Both the position numbers and the translations under genes were made by a program. From Styela clava (Eukaryota; Chordata; Ascidiacea; Stolidobranchia; Styelidae), in assembly GCF_964204865.1 (NCBI RefSeq), contig NC_135257.1, positions 4,836,001-4,900,000 on the forward strand: a stretch of DNA of 64,000 bases, in the 5' to 3' direction. Position 1 is the first letter of the stretch. Every line of letters starts with the position of its first letter. The notes under the pieces were generated by a model. That model did no database searches and had not been told where the DNA came from. It saw nothing but the letters and a program-made list of their open reading frames with translations. Below are positions 35,201-47,131 of this stretch, in pieces.

Positions 35201-38200
35201 TTTTGGACTTGCCGACAATACACTATGCAGATCAACGTTAGTTTTATTTTACGAAGATTTTCGGTGTTTGTTTAAATAAATACTAAATCCTATACTTTCC
35301 AGGCATTCTATTCATTTTTGACTTATGCGCTAATGATTATGCCCGCACTGGCTATATATATATATATCTTTTGATTTCTTTCGATTTATGGCTCGACTAG
35401 GTCATTTAGGGTTGTAGGCAGGAGACAAGATCGATGTTTTTTTTATTTAATTTTTGCTGGTTTTTTTAGAGTCAAACCTAAACTCATGTTATCACCGTTT
35501 CAAATTTTTCCACCTTTTTCAGAAATTATTTTTTAATAATTTTATAAAAATACTGCACGAATCCACTACTTTATGTAATTGAAGATAATTTTGAAACAAA
35601 AAAACTATTGTTATTCAGCCTGATAATCTCGGAAAAGTAAATGGGGGAGGATTAGAAGTTACTCCTCAAGTTCGACTACAAGTTGATTTATCGCAAATCC
35701 AGAAGAATCAAATAATGTCGGGAGTGTTAGGATCACTTGATGAAACTTCTAAAACAACAGACTGGAGTTTCGTAAAAGGATGTAGCGGATTGAACGGTCG
35801 ATGTGAACATGACTTAGAATTAACAGCCACTTTCTCGTACGTTTGTTATTTGTATTCATATTAGAATAAGCCGATATGGTAAGTACACGATTATCAACAA
35901 ATCCAAGGCATTTCTAACACGACTTTATTGTGTCAAATAATACAATATTTGGTAATCCTGAAGTATGTGCACCAAGATGTCGCATAACTTGAACCCTAAC
36001 CTGGTACACAACCTGAGTTCAGGTTGTGCGTCATCTTGGTGCGCATACTTCAGGAGGTCCGAATATTGACTAACACGTTATCGGTTTGGCAAGTTGATAG
36101 CTTGATGAGAATAATATTTGCAGTATTAGGGTCGGATGTAGACGATAAGAGGCCGCTAAGGTATGTCATTTCTGAGGCCTCTCTTTAACGCCACATTTGA
36201 CGCCATAAAACTTCATTGAGCCATTGGCATTAGGCTTTCTTAATAGAATTTCCGGTGTTGTTCGTTGAAATATTATGGTACATTTTGAATTGTGTAAATA
36301 CAAAACTTAATCACCTAAGTGGATTGGATGGTATAGTAAAATTATTTAAAAACATGATAGTTCGAGACTGCATGACGATGCTGCTCGGCTTCAGACTACC
36401 TTGCTTTAGGGTAAATACGGCACTGATTCTCAGATTCCAAAGTAACGATGATGACAACATGGCAGAATTTATTTTATGATATAGCGAAAAGACACCAGCG
36501 GATCCAATAATTCTTTCTGGTGAAAGTAAAGTAATGCATGTTAACTGTACGATCAAAAACAATGGCGAGGATCATGCGTATTTTTTGAAAGTCAACATTT
36601 CATCAGGGTACTTGACTGTGCATCAGGTAATAACTGCCACCCTAATCTTCGTATATACTTTATACAAAATGGGAAACCACATGCTATGTACTCGAACATA
36701 ACTCTACACATTTTCCTACTATTATAAGCAATAATCTTTCAGAAATTAGCATTTTATTTGAGCTGTTTGGTTTATTTAATGCTTCACTCGAACTCATCAA
36801 TTTGTGTTTACATGATTAAACGTTAAGCTCAGGTGTATCAACAACTACAATACAATCTTAAATCGACTTATCAATCGTAGAATAAAAATGGTAGTTTCAT
36901 TGTCTTTCATTGTTATACCTTTATTCACATGGTTTCAAAGTCTGATTATATGTTGACCGGGTATACAGATATTAAAAATGTGTTTCAAACTACAAGGATA
37001 TGAGTCGTTTTGTTATTATATTGTTGTAAAAAAATCGCTTTTCTGTTCAACTACTGAACCAATTGCTCCGAAATTTGCAGTGGTTGAAGCTTGTTGTTGT
37101 CGCTAGATGGATATCTTTTATTTAGTTATTTTTGTATTTCTCAGGTGACTGGATCTTGCGTTTCTTTGTCAGAGGCAGAGAGTGATCCGTATGCTGGATC
37201 TGCAGTTATAAAATACCAATCGACTGTATCGGTATTTAAAGATATGATGCTCTCGGGAGATTCCGTAAGATGTTCCTTTTATTTCTCACTTGTATACAAC
37301 TTATAATATGCGTAAACTTGAAGCAATTTCTGGGATGTTCGATTCTCAAAAAAAAATTTGAATCAATCAATAAAAATAGCAAAATACCAAAAAAAAAAAC
37401 CCTCCTTGTGTCAAAACATAGCATTCTTTCGTTATATCAGTAGTACACTAGGCTTGCACGTAATTTACGGATTTACAGAATTACGTAATTATTTGGAGTT
37501 ACGGAAGGAAAGTTACGAATTACGTAAAGTCGTAATTATTGCATTGAAACGAGCTTTCTTCAAAGCAGTCAATTTCGTCGATTGCGAAAAATGAAAGCTC
37601 AACAAGTAGAAGAAGTTAGAGTTCCAGTATTCGCAGCCGTTTTTCTCACTTCTCTCTCTCTTGTTAGGTAGGTGAAGGAAGTCAGGACGCGTTGCCATTT
37701 ACTAACCTATTATCAACTTCTCTGGCATGGCCAATGTAAATTATTAACGTAGTTAAGGGGGAAGAATTGAGTAGGGCCGTTTGACGCCAACACACCTGGT
37801 TTTAACTTCTCCCGTAACTTAACCGTAGATAAGGGATAAAATTGCGTTGAGACCGATTGACGCCAACACACCTGGTTTCAACTTCTCTCGCATCTTATCT
37901 AGCATGGCCATGGCCAATGTACATAATAACCGTAGATAGGGGGAAGAATTGTGTTAAGACCGATGGACGCTAACACGCACGGTTTCAACTTCTTCGGGTG
38001 AAATGACTAATGAACGCAGGAGATCAATCTTTCAAACATGGTCTATCAAACATTTGTATTCATTTTACTTTTATTTATTATTTACTTGTTCCAGTTTTCC
38101 GTTACTTATGGTATATATGTTCCGTTTCTATTTTATAGTCACGCGTTTAAATAGTGGGAATTCCCCACCAAGTGTGGATTAGCAATGCCTAACCATTCTT

Positions 38201-41200
38201 TATTGTTAATATCAACACTTGATATATGAACATGGAATATCATACTGTTTTTGGCTGTTTTATTTCAGACTTGGGGTATAAACAGGAAAATATCCATAAC
38301 CTTTCAACACGACGATCTTGTGAAATTTAACGAAGAGCTTTCGCGACGAATTGGAACCAAATAAGCGAAAAGAGCGATTGATCACTCGCGCCAATACCTC
38401 GCCGTGATAATTAATGTCGCGCTTATCAAATAGCAATATGACGACAAAAGAGAGATTGCGTAATGATAATGAACCAACGCAACTTCGTCTTCTCGGCATC
38501 GGTAAAGCGATTGAGACGGCAGAGAAACAGCAAAACGACGGATTCCTCGCGGACCGCTAAAAATTTAACTGCTATCATATATAATCAAATATGAGCCAGT
38601 GTGTTCATTCTGTGCGAGATCTATTTTCCATTACAAAATCTTGATGTTCTGTTAACGGTTTTATCGTTATATATCAGTCCTGACTTGGCCTTGCTCATGA
38701 TGTTTTTCACAATTCCTCTCAATATTTCGGCCATATATGATTAACTGTCTTACCAAATGCGGCAACTTATTTTGGTTTATCGTCGACTTGAATACCACCG
38801 GCACTCGACCAAACTTGTGTCAATCTTGGCCGATAGGATCGCCGACTTGAGTTAGCAAATAAATGTCGTGAGTGTAAAATAAATGTCACAAAATGAATTG
38901 TTTTGCGATATAACTTTGTATTTTCGGAGAAGGCATATCATATAAGTTCCATATTTAAATTATACTCAAATAAATAATATTTGATCTAAATTTATCGCAA
39001 ATAATGTTATAAACATTCAGTCCGCGAAATGATTAAATGTGAAATGTAGCATGGTAATCGGAATATCGTCAATAAGTCGACATCAATAATTATTATTATA
39101 AAATGCTAACAAGGCAGTAATGTCGGATAATGCAGAAGACGCTGCAAAAACAAGTCTTCGTAGCGAGGAAATCGCAAGTATAATCAAACGAGAGAATACG
39201 CTCCTCGTTGATTAATAAATTAGAAACCCGTAATTTTTATTCAGTACTAAGGTGGTTTTAAAAAACTATCGTTTTCATAAATATCCGTATACCAGTGTCG
39301 GTAATGATAAAATAAAATTGATCGCATAAAAATGGGACGGTTAATTTGCGAAGGTGATAAAGGAAAACCAAAGCTAACACAAAAGATAAAAATCAGAATA
39401 AAATTAATTTGAATTCACTCCTTGATATTTGTATTTAACATCTGCCGCCGGCGTGTAGTACTGCCAAGAATATGAAAACCCAACTTCAATGTCCCCTTCG
39501 GAAAAGAAGTGGATTCAATTGGTTGTTATGATAGGTTTAAATGCGTGGAAAAATATCGCAATTACGGGGTCATTACGTAATTGATTTTGCCGTAATTACG
39601 GAATTGATTTTTGTCAATTACGTGCAAGCCTATAGTACACTATTATCTAGTGAGCACTCTGTCATTACTTAAATAAAAAATTGGGAATAGGTACTTTTTC
39701 AATAATTTGTCAGGTTTGGATATATCCTATCCTATTGCTATAACAATGTTATTGGCGTATGGACCAATGACAAGACAACCAATAACAATGTAACAAAATC
39801 CAGAGAGACATTCAATATTTCGCCTATGGAACCAATTGACCACGTTTCACTATATATAGTATATGCAGTTTACAAATATATTCCCGTTTAGTGTGATTTC
39901 ACAATCTATTTTGACTTTTCAAAACTTCAATCGACTGCAAGTGAATCAGAACTAAGAATCAAAGTAAAAGTCTACTCGAAGTAAGATTAACACGTTCAAT
40001 ACTCAATTTAATATTAACTAGTTTATCGAAGTCCGTAACCCATTTGTTGATGCCAATCGGCTAATTTTGATGTTTGCTATTAGATTAAAATAACGCGGGT
40101 GATTTTCTAACGTTTCCTCATTTAGAATTTCCCGGAGAAAACTTGTTATAACATCACGAGATTTTATGAGCGTGTGAAATGGAGTAATCGTAAACAAACA
40201 GAATGCAAGAAATGAAACTTCTGCTGCTCAACCCCTAAATATAAATAAAAGCGAAGAAAAGTATTAGTTTTATTAAAAACCTCATTTAACATAATTCCAC
40301 ATACATTGGATATAGTTATAACTAGCAATGAAGGTAAAATCAATTCCTAAACTAATTCATATATATTGTGACAGTGCCGGTGGAGAAAATACAGCTTTTG
40401 ACAGCAATCCTTCCAATAATGAGGTCTCATATTCGAGAGCACTACGATACAAGTCGAATGTTCAGCTGAACAAGTGAGTTAATAAAATGAATAATAAGTT
40501 GTAATAATGTTTTTACGCGACGTCATCTTAGTAAGTAACTTTGCAGCAACTTTTCATTTTAAATTTTCAACGGTAATCTACTGGCGACAATTAAGGATGA
40601 ATATCGAATACAAGAGAGCAATGCTCAAATACATGGAAACGAAGACCAAAATACGAAGTAATATCAAATCAGTAGTACAGTATTACAGTACCGCTAGTCT
40701 GACCACCAGATCACTCAGATGTGATCACGGAACCACGGCACGCAATTTTCAATTTTAATAACGTCATCAAACAAAACTTCGAAGTGATAAACGAATCCCA
40801 TAGAGCCCACAGATATTTTTAAAATAAATAAAAGTAATAGCCTTCCAGCAACAACAACAAGCTTTCATCACTAAAAATATTAAGGCAATTGGTCGAGTAG
40901 TTAAAGAGAACAGCGACTTTTTCACAACAATGACATAATAACAAAACGATCCATAGGCTCATTTCGTGTCCAATAAGTTTTATATAAGCAGAGAATTAGT
41001 TTGACTTAATATTCGAATACAATACAGTGGTTTTAAGCTGTAGAGCTTGGATGGTGAGTCGGTGACTTAACAATGATGCCGTTTACAGAGTCTCGAATCC
41101 AGAAACCGTGTTTTTCCACCCACCTGATGATCAGAGTATTACAACATTAAAGACATTGGAGGATGAGGTTCTTGGTGGATCAGGAAGTAATTTTTACCAC

Positions 41201-43764
41201 AAGTATTCGGTAAAAAGCTTAGTTTTGAATTTAAAAAATTTTTCTGAATATTACACTTCATCTGTATCTGTTTGCTCTTATCCACACTTGAATCGCTATT
41301 TGTGCAAAGCTGATTTCACAGCAACATTCAAACAAAAACAACTATTCTGCTCGGCTGAAAAAATTCAATAATTGCATGGTCAAGAGTCAAGACTGACTAC
41401 AACTTATATTTTCAAGATATACAACAGCGGTCCATTAGGACTAGCCAATGCTAGAGTCAAACTAAGATGGTCTGAGATGACACAAGAAAAGTATAACTTA
41501 CTCTACTTAGTGGACGTCAATTGTCAGGTATGTTAAATAAGTTTGCTAAAGCTATTTGCTACGCTACCTTATATCGTGAAATCTCTAGTGTACGACACCA
41601 CCTTATAAAGTTGTATTGCATAAACCATTCAAAACTATTATTACACAGACTATTTGTTTCATTCTAAGTGAAGCACAGTTATAATAAGATTCATTAATAT
41701 TTGAATTTAAGTTGATTGATTCTGTCTTAAAAGCGTTGTGAAATTTTTAAATTATTTTATTGCTTGAATTCAACACACTTTTGAGGACTTATTTTCTGGA
41801 TTACGAATTCTTACACATTCATTAAAACTTCAAATGCAAAATATAAAAAGACCGATGTGAAATATTAGATTTCATTTAATTGCTCGTTGGTAGTGCTGAA
41901 GCTAATAACTATTAGGAACAGCTTCACCATTTTTGACAGCCGGAAGGTGCTTGTGTTTGTGAAAAGGAAGGAAAAGCAAATAAATACAGAATTTCACCAA
42001 ATCTCGATTCCCTTCGACCATACTTTCAAGAAGTGACTTTGGAATACCCGAGTGCATCAGAAGCGCTTGTTTCATCAAAGAGCGTAGTAAACTTACTTAT
42101 ATATTCTACAATTTTATCTTACAATTACTTAAAATTCTAGAAGCATAACCTTTTTTTAAAGTGACTTAAAATTGACTTCACAAAGTTCTCATCTTTCGCT
42201 TGACAAGTCAATGGGAATATTAATTAAATATAATCAGAATACCAAATAAGAATACTTACAATACAATACAGAATACTAATATTTGACATCAAGTAATTCG
42301 GGGTTTAATTAAGTATAAGCTTCTGTATTATTCATAGAACCGTTGATACTTTTTTCATTTGTAAGTGTTTGCAACAAAAAAATAACTTTTCTTCTTCAGA
42401 ACTGTGACAACAGCATTTGTTATGAAGTAATCTGTGAACTGAGCAAAGTCGATGTGTTCAAACAAATTAGCGTAACAGCCTACTTCAAACCATGGACTCC
42501 GACTTTTGGAAAAGTAAGGAGGCTTAGGGTACCATGTATATTCGTATATGCGTAGATTACTTCTTTATGCTTCAATTCAGAGTTTTTCTAAATAACACAA
42601 GGTTATAAACCAATTGTAAATGGAGTAGGATCATTCATGAAAAAATTCAAATATAATACTAACTGTTATCTTATCAACCTTTCCATCAGTATATAAAATA
42701 TTTTAACAACTACTATATAATGGATGAAAAATTTATCAGGAATTTACCAAAGTTGACGTTTATAGTTCTTTCAACCTCATTCCGGCAACTTCTACTCTTC
42801 AGACATCGAATACACAAGAAACGGTGAGATAATATTATATTACGGTAGCAATATTTTTCAGAAATATGTTACATAATTTCCTGTTTACTTAAGCTGGCGA
42901 CAACAATGATGTCGTACGATCCATCCAACCCTCCTCCTGCTCCACCTTCGAATGCTGTAAACGTTGGGGCGATTATCGGTGGTATTATCGGGGGAATCAT
43001 TTTGTTGATCATCTCAGTCCTGGTTATGTGGAAAGTATGTGAGATTTGCCTTTTTGCATTTAATTTGACTTCGAAAAAGAGGGAAATGCACTGTTAATCA
43101 GTAGATATTTATCAGGTAGACATTTGTTGTGCCTGTGCTCGCAGAATTCGAACACCTATGACATCCACTAGGCAGCGACTTTATTTAAGATCAGCAAAAA
43201 TTGCAATAAAACTAAGGATGTTGAGAAGTCTGAAAATACTATGAGAAAATATAAAAATATTGTTCTTCTAAGATTTCCAACTGCAACTAATAAAATATTA
43301 CAGTATAGTGAAAATAAATATCATCGAACAACTACTTGATTTTATCAAAAGGATTTATATATCCACGTTTTCCGAAAAGTCCTTAATTAACAACTACACA
43401 GAAATAGAAAGTTTTATTATATTATGCTACTTTCATTTTTTGTATGTATTTTTGTGGCACTTGTTTATCTATGTAAATATGTAATATTTATCTATGTAAA
43501 CGCGAAAACATCGAGATTTTTACCACATATCTATTTTATTTATATTTTTAATTTACTGACAATGATCAAACGTGATTGCAGATTTAAACATACATAACTT
43601 TAAATATGCAGGCTGGTTTCTTCGAAAGCAAATACGGTAAAATGACAAGAGAAGCCAGAAGAACTATCAGAGAATCTCAGAGAGGAAATATCTCAGACTA
43701 CGTGTACGACAATCCAGTGGCGTCTAATCCTGAGTTAAACAAAAGCACTGGAAAACTTTACTAA
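29228..43764 (+). CDS. Integrin alpha subunit with inserted I (vWA) domain, 27 coding exons
   Basis: This is a type I membrane adhesion receptor subunit that pairs with an integrin beta chain. Exons: 29228-29373, 29613-29722, 30129-30196, 30549-30675, 30843-30960, 31463-31566, 31767-31941, 32300-32490, 32570-32637, 32706-32874, 33032-33117, 33309-33548, 33751-33969, 34246-34549, 35085-35236, 35619-35836, 36485-36626, 37145-37264, 39892-39980, 40375-40473, 41089-41209, 41387-41527, 41940-42083, 42400-42513, 42740-42823, 42894-43034, 43612-43764. Phases agree throughout: 1280 aa. Signal peptide about 1-21; beta-propeller from about 25; I domain about 152-345 with MIDAS residues D165, S167, S169 (DASGS), T237 and D266 (TDGKS); three propeller Ca2+ loops DINADGYDD (492), DIDQNGYDD (563), DFDNNGYHD (633); thigh/calf regions; TM about 1206-1228. 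The juxtamembrane motif is GFFES in place of GFFKR. An in-frame ATG at 29213 would add five residues. The exon 22 acceptor is weak. Orthology to a particular vertebrate alpha chain cannot be assigned. Confidence 0.93.
30325..30512 (+). repeat. Dispersed repeat family A, partial copy in integrin intron 3
   Basis: It contains actagaaggctgttactttt, gcaccgtgccgtggttccg and the family right end gtgtccatatattcgagcgt. It finishes only about 35 bp before the acceptor of exon 4. Confidence 0.6.
32090..32240 (+). repeat. Dispersed repeat family B, copy 2 (integrin intron 7)
   Basis: It shares cagcaagactcttgaat, cttgctacatcatccttgc and gcatacggg with the reverse of 27060-27235. Boundaries are approximate. 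Confidence 0.55.
35957..36054. repeat. 98-bp hairpin-forming inverted repeat in integrin intron 16
   Basis: The left arm cctgaagtatgtgcaccaag continues atgtcgcataacttgaacc. The right arm ggttgtgcgtcatcttggtg continues cgcatacttcagg. The arms of about 40 bp pair with few mismatches around a loop of roughly 18-20 nt. It looks like a short foldback/MITE. A structured RNA cannot be excluded. Confidence 0.7.
37005..37115 (+). repeat. Dispersed repeat family A, truncated copy in integrin intron 17
   Basis: It contains aaaatcgcttttctgttcaa, accaattgctccgaaatttg and a gcagtggttgaag block. It ends about 30 bp before the acceptor of exon 18. Confidence 0.55.
37449..39632. mobile_element. 2.2-kb hAT-type element in integrin intron 18, 8-bp target duplication
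   Basis: Terminal inverted repeats are TAGGCTTGCACGTAATT on the left and AATTACGTGCAAGCCTA on the right, a perfect 17-bp match. Flanking 8-mers tagtacac are identical at 37441-37448 and 39633-39640. Subterminal acgtaatt/aattacgt words recur near both ends. Inside are a tandem repeat (37705-37998) and sequence resembling the interior of the LTV1-intron element. No transposase was recognised. Confidence 0.9.
37705..37998. repeat. Tandem repeat, about three ~85-110-bp units, inside the hAT element
   Basis: Units share gacgccaacacacctggttt, caacttctc, gcatggccaatgtaca and taaccgtagataRgggg, with the third unit more diverged (gacgctaacacgcacggttt). Confidence 0.75.
40690..40990 (-). repeat. Dispersed repeat family A copy in integrin intron 20
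   Basis: In reverse orientation it carries tagccttccag, aaggcaattggtcgagtag, aacaaaacgatccat and, at its end, tttcgtgtccaataag. The family motif near the TM-distal end (agagcccacagat) is present as in the copy at 49060-49270. Confidence 0.65.
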
Positions 43765-44155
43765 AGAAACTTTACCAAACAATATTCAAACCCGAGTTTT
43801 CTACATAGATATTGTCTCTGCTGCAATTTACATGTATTCTCCTTTAACCCACATGTGATGTCATATAATAATTGTAAATAATTAGTAAAACTTTAGTGAA
43901 AATAAGTAACAGTTTCCACGAAGTTATCGTATTGTTATTTGTTGCAAATGCTACTGGATTTTAAATCACCTTGAAGTCCTTTATCAAGTTGGGCTGGGAT
44001 CAGTTGACTCTTGATCGTATATCATCACTTCATTGCAGTATGGTGAGTGAAATGGCATCAGAAATAAATCGATAATATATATATATATAAAATAATTACG
44101 CATTTCGTAAAATGAAACACGTTGAAATAAGTTATTGAAAATAATATACGTATAA
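43765..44155. other. Convergent 3' ends of the integrin and sulfotransferase genes
   Basis: A 391-bp gap between the stop codons of two convergent genes holds both 3' untranslated regions. An (AT)n run lies near 44078-44089. No canonical poly(A) signal was assigned. Confidence 0.5.
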
Positions 44156-45106
44156 TCATGTTTTCTCTTTGTCGTAAATTCCATATTTAACTTTCAATTC
44201 TTCAAATTTCTTTTTGGCATAATTATAAACTTCATATTCATATTTCATGTCCTTGGATTTCAATATTTTTATTGCTTCATCGCTTAAAACTTCATGCTTC
44301 TTTGTCTTCGTTATTGTTGACGTTCTGCTGTTTTTTTTCCATTGACTTACTGCATCTAAAAAATACTCTGGAAGCAATCTTTGCAGAAGAAGCAAAGTAT
44401 TTTCAAAGTCCTCGAGTAAACCAATAAGAACGTAGTTCTGATTAATATGACGTTTTGCGAGGTCAGCGCTCTCTTGTGATGGGTGATTGCATATTTCATC
44501 AAAGCCGCAGAAGTACTGTCCCACATAATACAAAAAATTTGTGTTGCATAAATCAATTTTTTTCAAGACACAATCGTTGATGTGTGGTAAGTCATCTCTT
44601 GGGTTTTTAACCATTGCTTCACCGTCCCCGTATTTAATATAATTATAGTGTGAAACAAATCTGTCAATTGGATCTCGAATAACGTTGATGTAAATGGGCT
44701 GCAAGTGGTGATATTTCTCGAAGTCCAAAAAATGAATATGTCGATTGTAAAAAATAGGAGGCTGGAGTTTTGAAATTTTTTCCAGTTCTTCCATCATTTC
44801 GTCATGAGCAGGATGATCATGTTCGAAATCACGCGATTCCAAGAAGGTATATTTATATTTATCAGAAAGTCTTCTTGCGAGATTTAATATTGAGCGACTT
44901 CCGCATTTCCCAATTCGGTTGTAAAATATCACCCTCGATCGTGATTTCCCGGGCTTAAATTGAATAGGATGTCCATACAAGTCGACTTCATTTAATGTTT
45001 TATTTTTCGAACGCTCACTGTTGCCATTTTGATGTTGTTGAAAATAATATATGACTGATATGGCGAAAAATATAATAATGGCTATGTACCGATAAAGTAC
45101 CCTCAT
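44156..45106 (-). CDS. Uronyl 2-O-sulfotransferase-like protein, copy 1 (intronless)
   Basis: Enzymes of this family move sulfate from PAPS to the 2-O position of uronic acid in dermatan/chondroitin or heparan sulfate, in the Golgi. The 316-residue product is a type II membrane protein: short cytoplasmic start, TM at about 7-22, then a lumenal domain. Visible sites: 5'-phosphosulfate loop YNRIGKCGSRS (62-72); the catalytic-region histidines HIH (123-125) in YNRHIHFLDF; 3'-phosphate site RDPIDRFVSHY (144-154); paired Cys in NDCV, DLCN, YFCG and EICN; and a C-terminal YEYEVYNYAKKKF typical of the family. Sequence style is closer to UST than to HS2ST. The upstream minus strand has an acceptor-like atgacag 12 nt before the ATG. 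No introns interrupt the coding region. Confidence 0.88.
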   Translation of the reverse strand: MRVLYRYIAIIIFFAISVIYYFQQHQNGNSERSKNKTLNEVDLYGHPIQFKPGKSRSRVIFYNRIGKCGSRSILNLARRLSDKYKYTFLESRDFEHDHPAHDEMMEELEKISKLQPPIFYNRHIHFLDFEKYHHLQPIYINVIRDPIDRFVSHYNYIKYGDGEAMVKNPRDDLPHINDCVLKKIDLCNTNFLYYVGQYFCGFDEICNHPSQESADLAKRHINQNYVLIGLLEDFENTLLLLQRLLPEYFLDAVSQWKKNSRTSTITKTKKHEVLSDEAIKILKSKDMKYEYEVYNYAKKKFEELKVKYGIYDKEKT

Positions 45107-47131
45107 ATTATCTAGATTTCTGTCATATAAAAATAACTATTAAAATGAAATGGAAAGGTAATCAATGTATAAACTTTGATGTTATTTTAAATATATTCGG
45201 CCAACGATAGATTTGAACATATTTTATGAATTATAAAGTACCTTTTTACGATACAAAATGACACCATCATATCACAACAGCTTTGCTATATCAACGATCA
45301 TTAGTTCCGTTTATCAACATTCTCTGGAACACCGAGTAATCCTGTTTTATCAGTCAAATATAATGACACGCTGTCTGGAATAAAACCTAACAGAGCCATA
45401 GCCAAAGTTAGGCTATAAATCCATTATACGACTCCTTGTTCAGTGCCAACTCATGAAATATTCCCATAGTTCGGTGAATTCTCATGATTTGTTCGTGTTA
45501 CGCAGATAGTTAATATTTTATTATACATAAATGTCTCCGTTTTGCGACCACAAACAAAAATATTTATTTGTAATATAAACTCATAGGCAAAGCATTGCGC
45601 GTTTCTGACTCACCTCACTCTAAGTTCTAAGGTAGGGTTTGCTTTCGTCGACTTGGAAGGAGTTAAACACAGTCGATGTCGTTACACATATCAAGTTACA
45701 CACTATATACATAACTATGCTTTTGCCTGCACTATATAAAGTCAAGGAAACCTAAACTTCTGCTTCACTAATCTTACACGTGTGACTGCTATAAAAATCA
45801 GCTTATGCTGCAAAGCGTCATTCTATTAAAATCATGCATCGACGATCGACGAGGGTACGATGTTCGTGATTTCGCCCCAGGCGAACTATAGCAGTCGATC
45901 TAGTTTAAGCAGGCCTAGCTTAGGGCGACTTTGTATCGATCATTCCAAAACGCAAGAATAAGAACAGTTACGCCACTGACTTTTTGTAACAATCATGTGT
46001 GATAACCCTGTCTGTTCTTACTTTCGATTGCGGTGATCGACAGGCTTGTCCATGGGAATGGATGGGACGGTACACATTTGTATTTCCCATGGGACACGAA
46101 AACCGTACGATTTTCAGGGAAATAATGGTAAAACATTTCGTTATGGACTTTGTGTCCATATGTTTGAGCATAGCTCTCTAGTTAGGTAAAAAGAGCAAAA
46201 CATATTGAGTAATAACAATATACTTGCTAATATACACATGTACAATAGTTATGAATATAAAGTTAACGGAGTCCGTAAATTTTGTTGTTTTGCATGTCTC
46301 TTCGTACATGTAGTCCTAGTTAGACGCTAAACCTAAATTTAACATTTTTTATTGAATTGTATTCCAATGGGAATCTCATGGGACGGGAATGGGACCGATA
46401 AATATGCCCCGTGGACAAGCCTGGTGATCGATAAACATAATTCGTGAATTACTCTTTATGCCTCATTTAAATTATAATAAAAGAGCATGTACTATATATA
46501 AAAAGTCTAATAATGCGAATCGTTGTATATATACAGGCGCAGGTGCAGGTGGTGCGCAAGTAAGCAAACGCATTTTGACTGCACAAACGCTGCATGTAGA
46601 TTCATGTACATGTATGACTGAATAAATACAGTTGCAACAAAACAATGCTGCATAATATGATCAGCCCATTTTAAACCTAAAATGGCTTGCCTAGCTGCTA
46701 TCTGTTGGCTACAGAAGTCGTTTTTCTTTATTTTTATTGTGCAATTATTAACATGCGTTATGGGAAATAAAGAGATTAAAAATATATAAACAAAATTACA
46801 AACACGAGCAATGGCTCACAGAAGTGGAAGATGAGCACGAATGACTCAACGAGTAATCCAGTCAGCGAATTACAGTCGTAAATAGGGAGAAATATAGAAT
46901 AATATGAAACTGCCTAGAAATAAATACATACTTACAAAAGAAAAACAATAGACTTGAAGAACACAAAGTAAAGTCATATTATATAAGAGCTAAGATGTAT
47001 GTAGAGATTTTGAAGCTTCAAGGAACAATGCGTATAACAGGTTACCGATTGATATTCGAAAAAAGGAGTTGGTTGTAGTGACCAATAAGCAAGAAGCTTG
47101 GCGAATCTTTATTCCGTGCTGTAAAGACGGG
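45107..47131. other. Spacer between the two sulfotransferase genes
   Basis: It holds the promoter/5' region of copy 1, the 3' end of copy 2, and one hAT MITE (46041-46423). No further gene was recognised. Confidence 0.5.
46041..46423. mobile_element. 383-bp hAT MITE with perfect 8-bp target duplication
   Basis: Ends are CAGGCTTGTCCATGGGA on the left and CCCGTGGACAAGCCTG on the right. Flanking 8-mers gtgatcga are identical at 46033-46040 and 46424-46431. The interior includes a family A right-end motif (gtccatatgtttgagca) near 46152-46168, so it is itself composite. A truncated relative lies at 4141-4258. Confidence 0.9.

Noticed and set aside
44356-44556. Open frames overlapping the sulfotransferase genes on either strand
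   Set aside because: They are shadows of the real coding frames, which carry all the family motifs.
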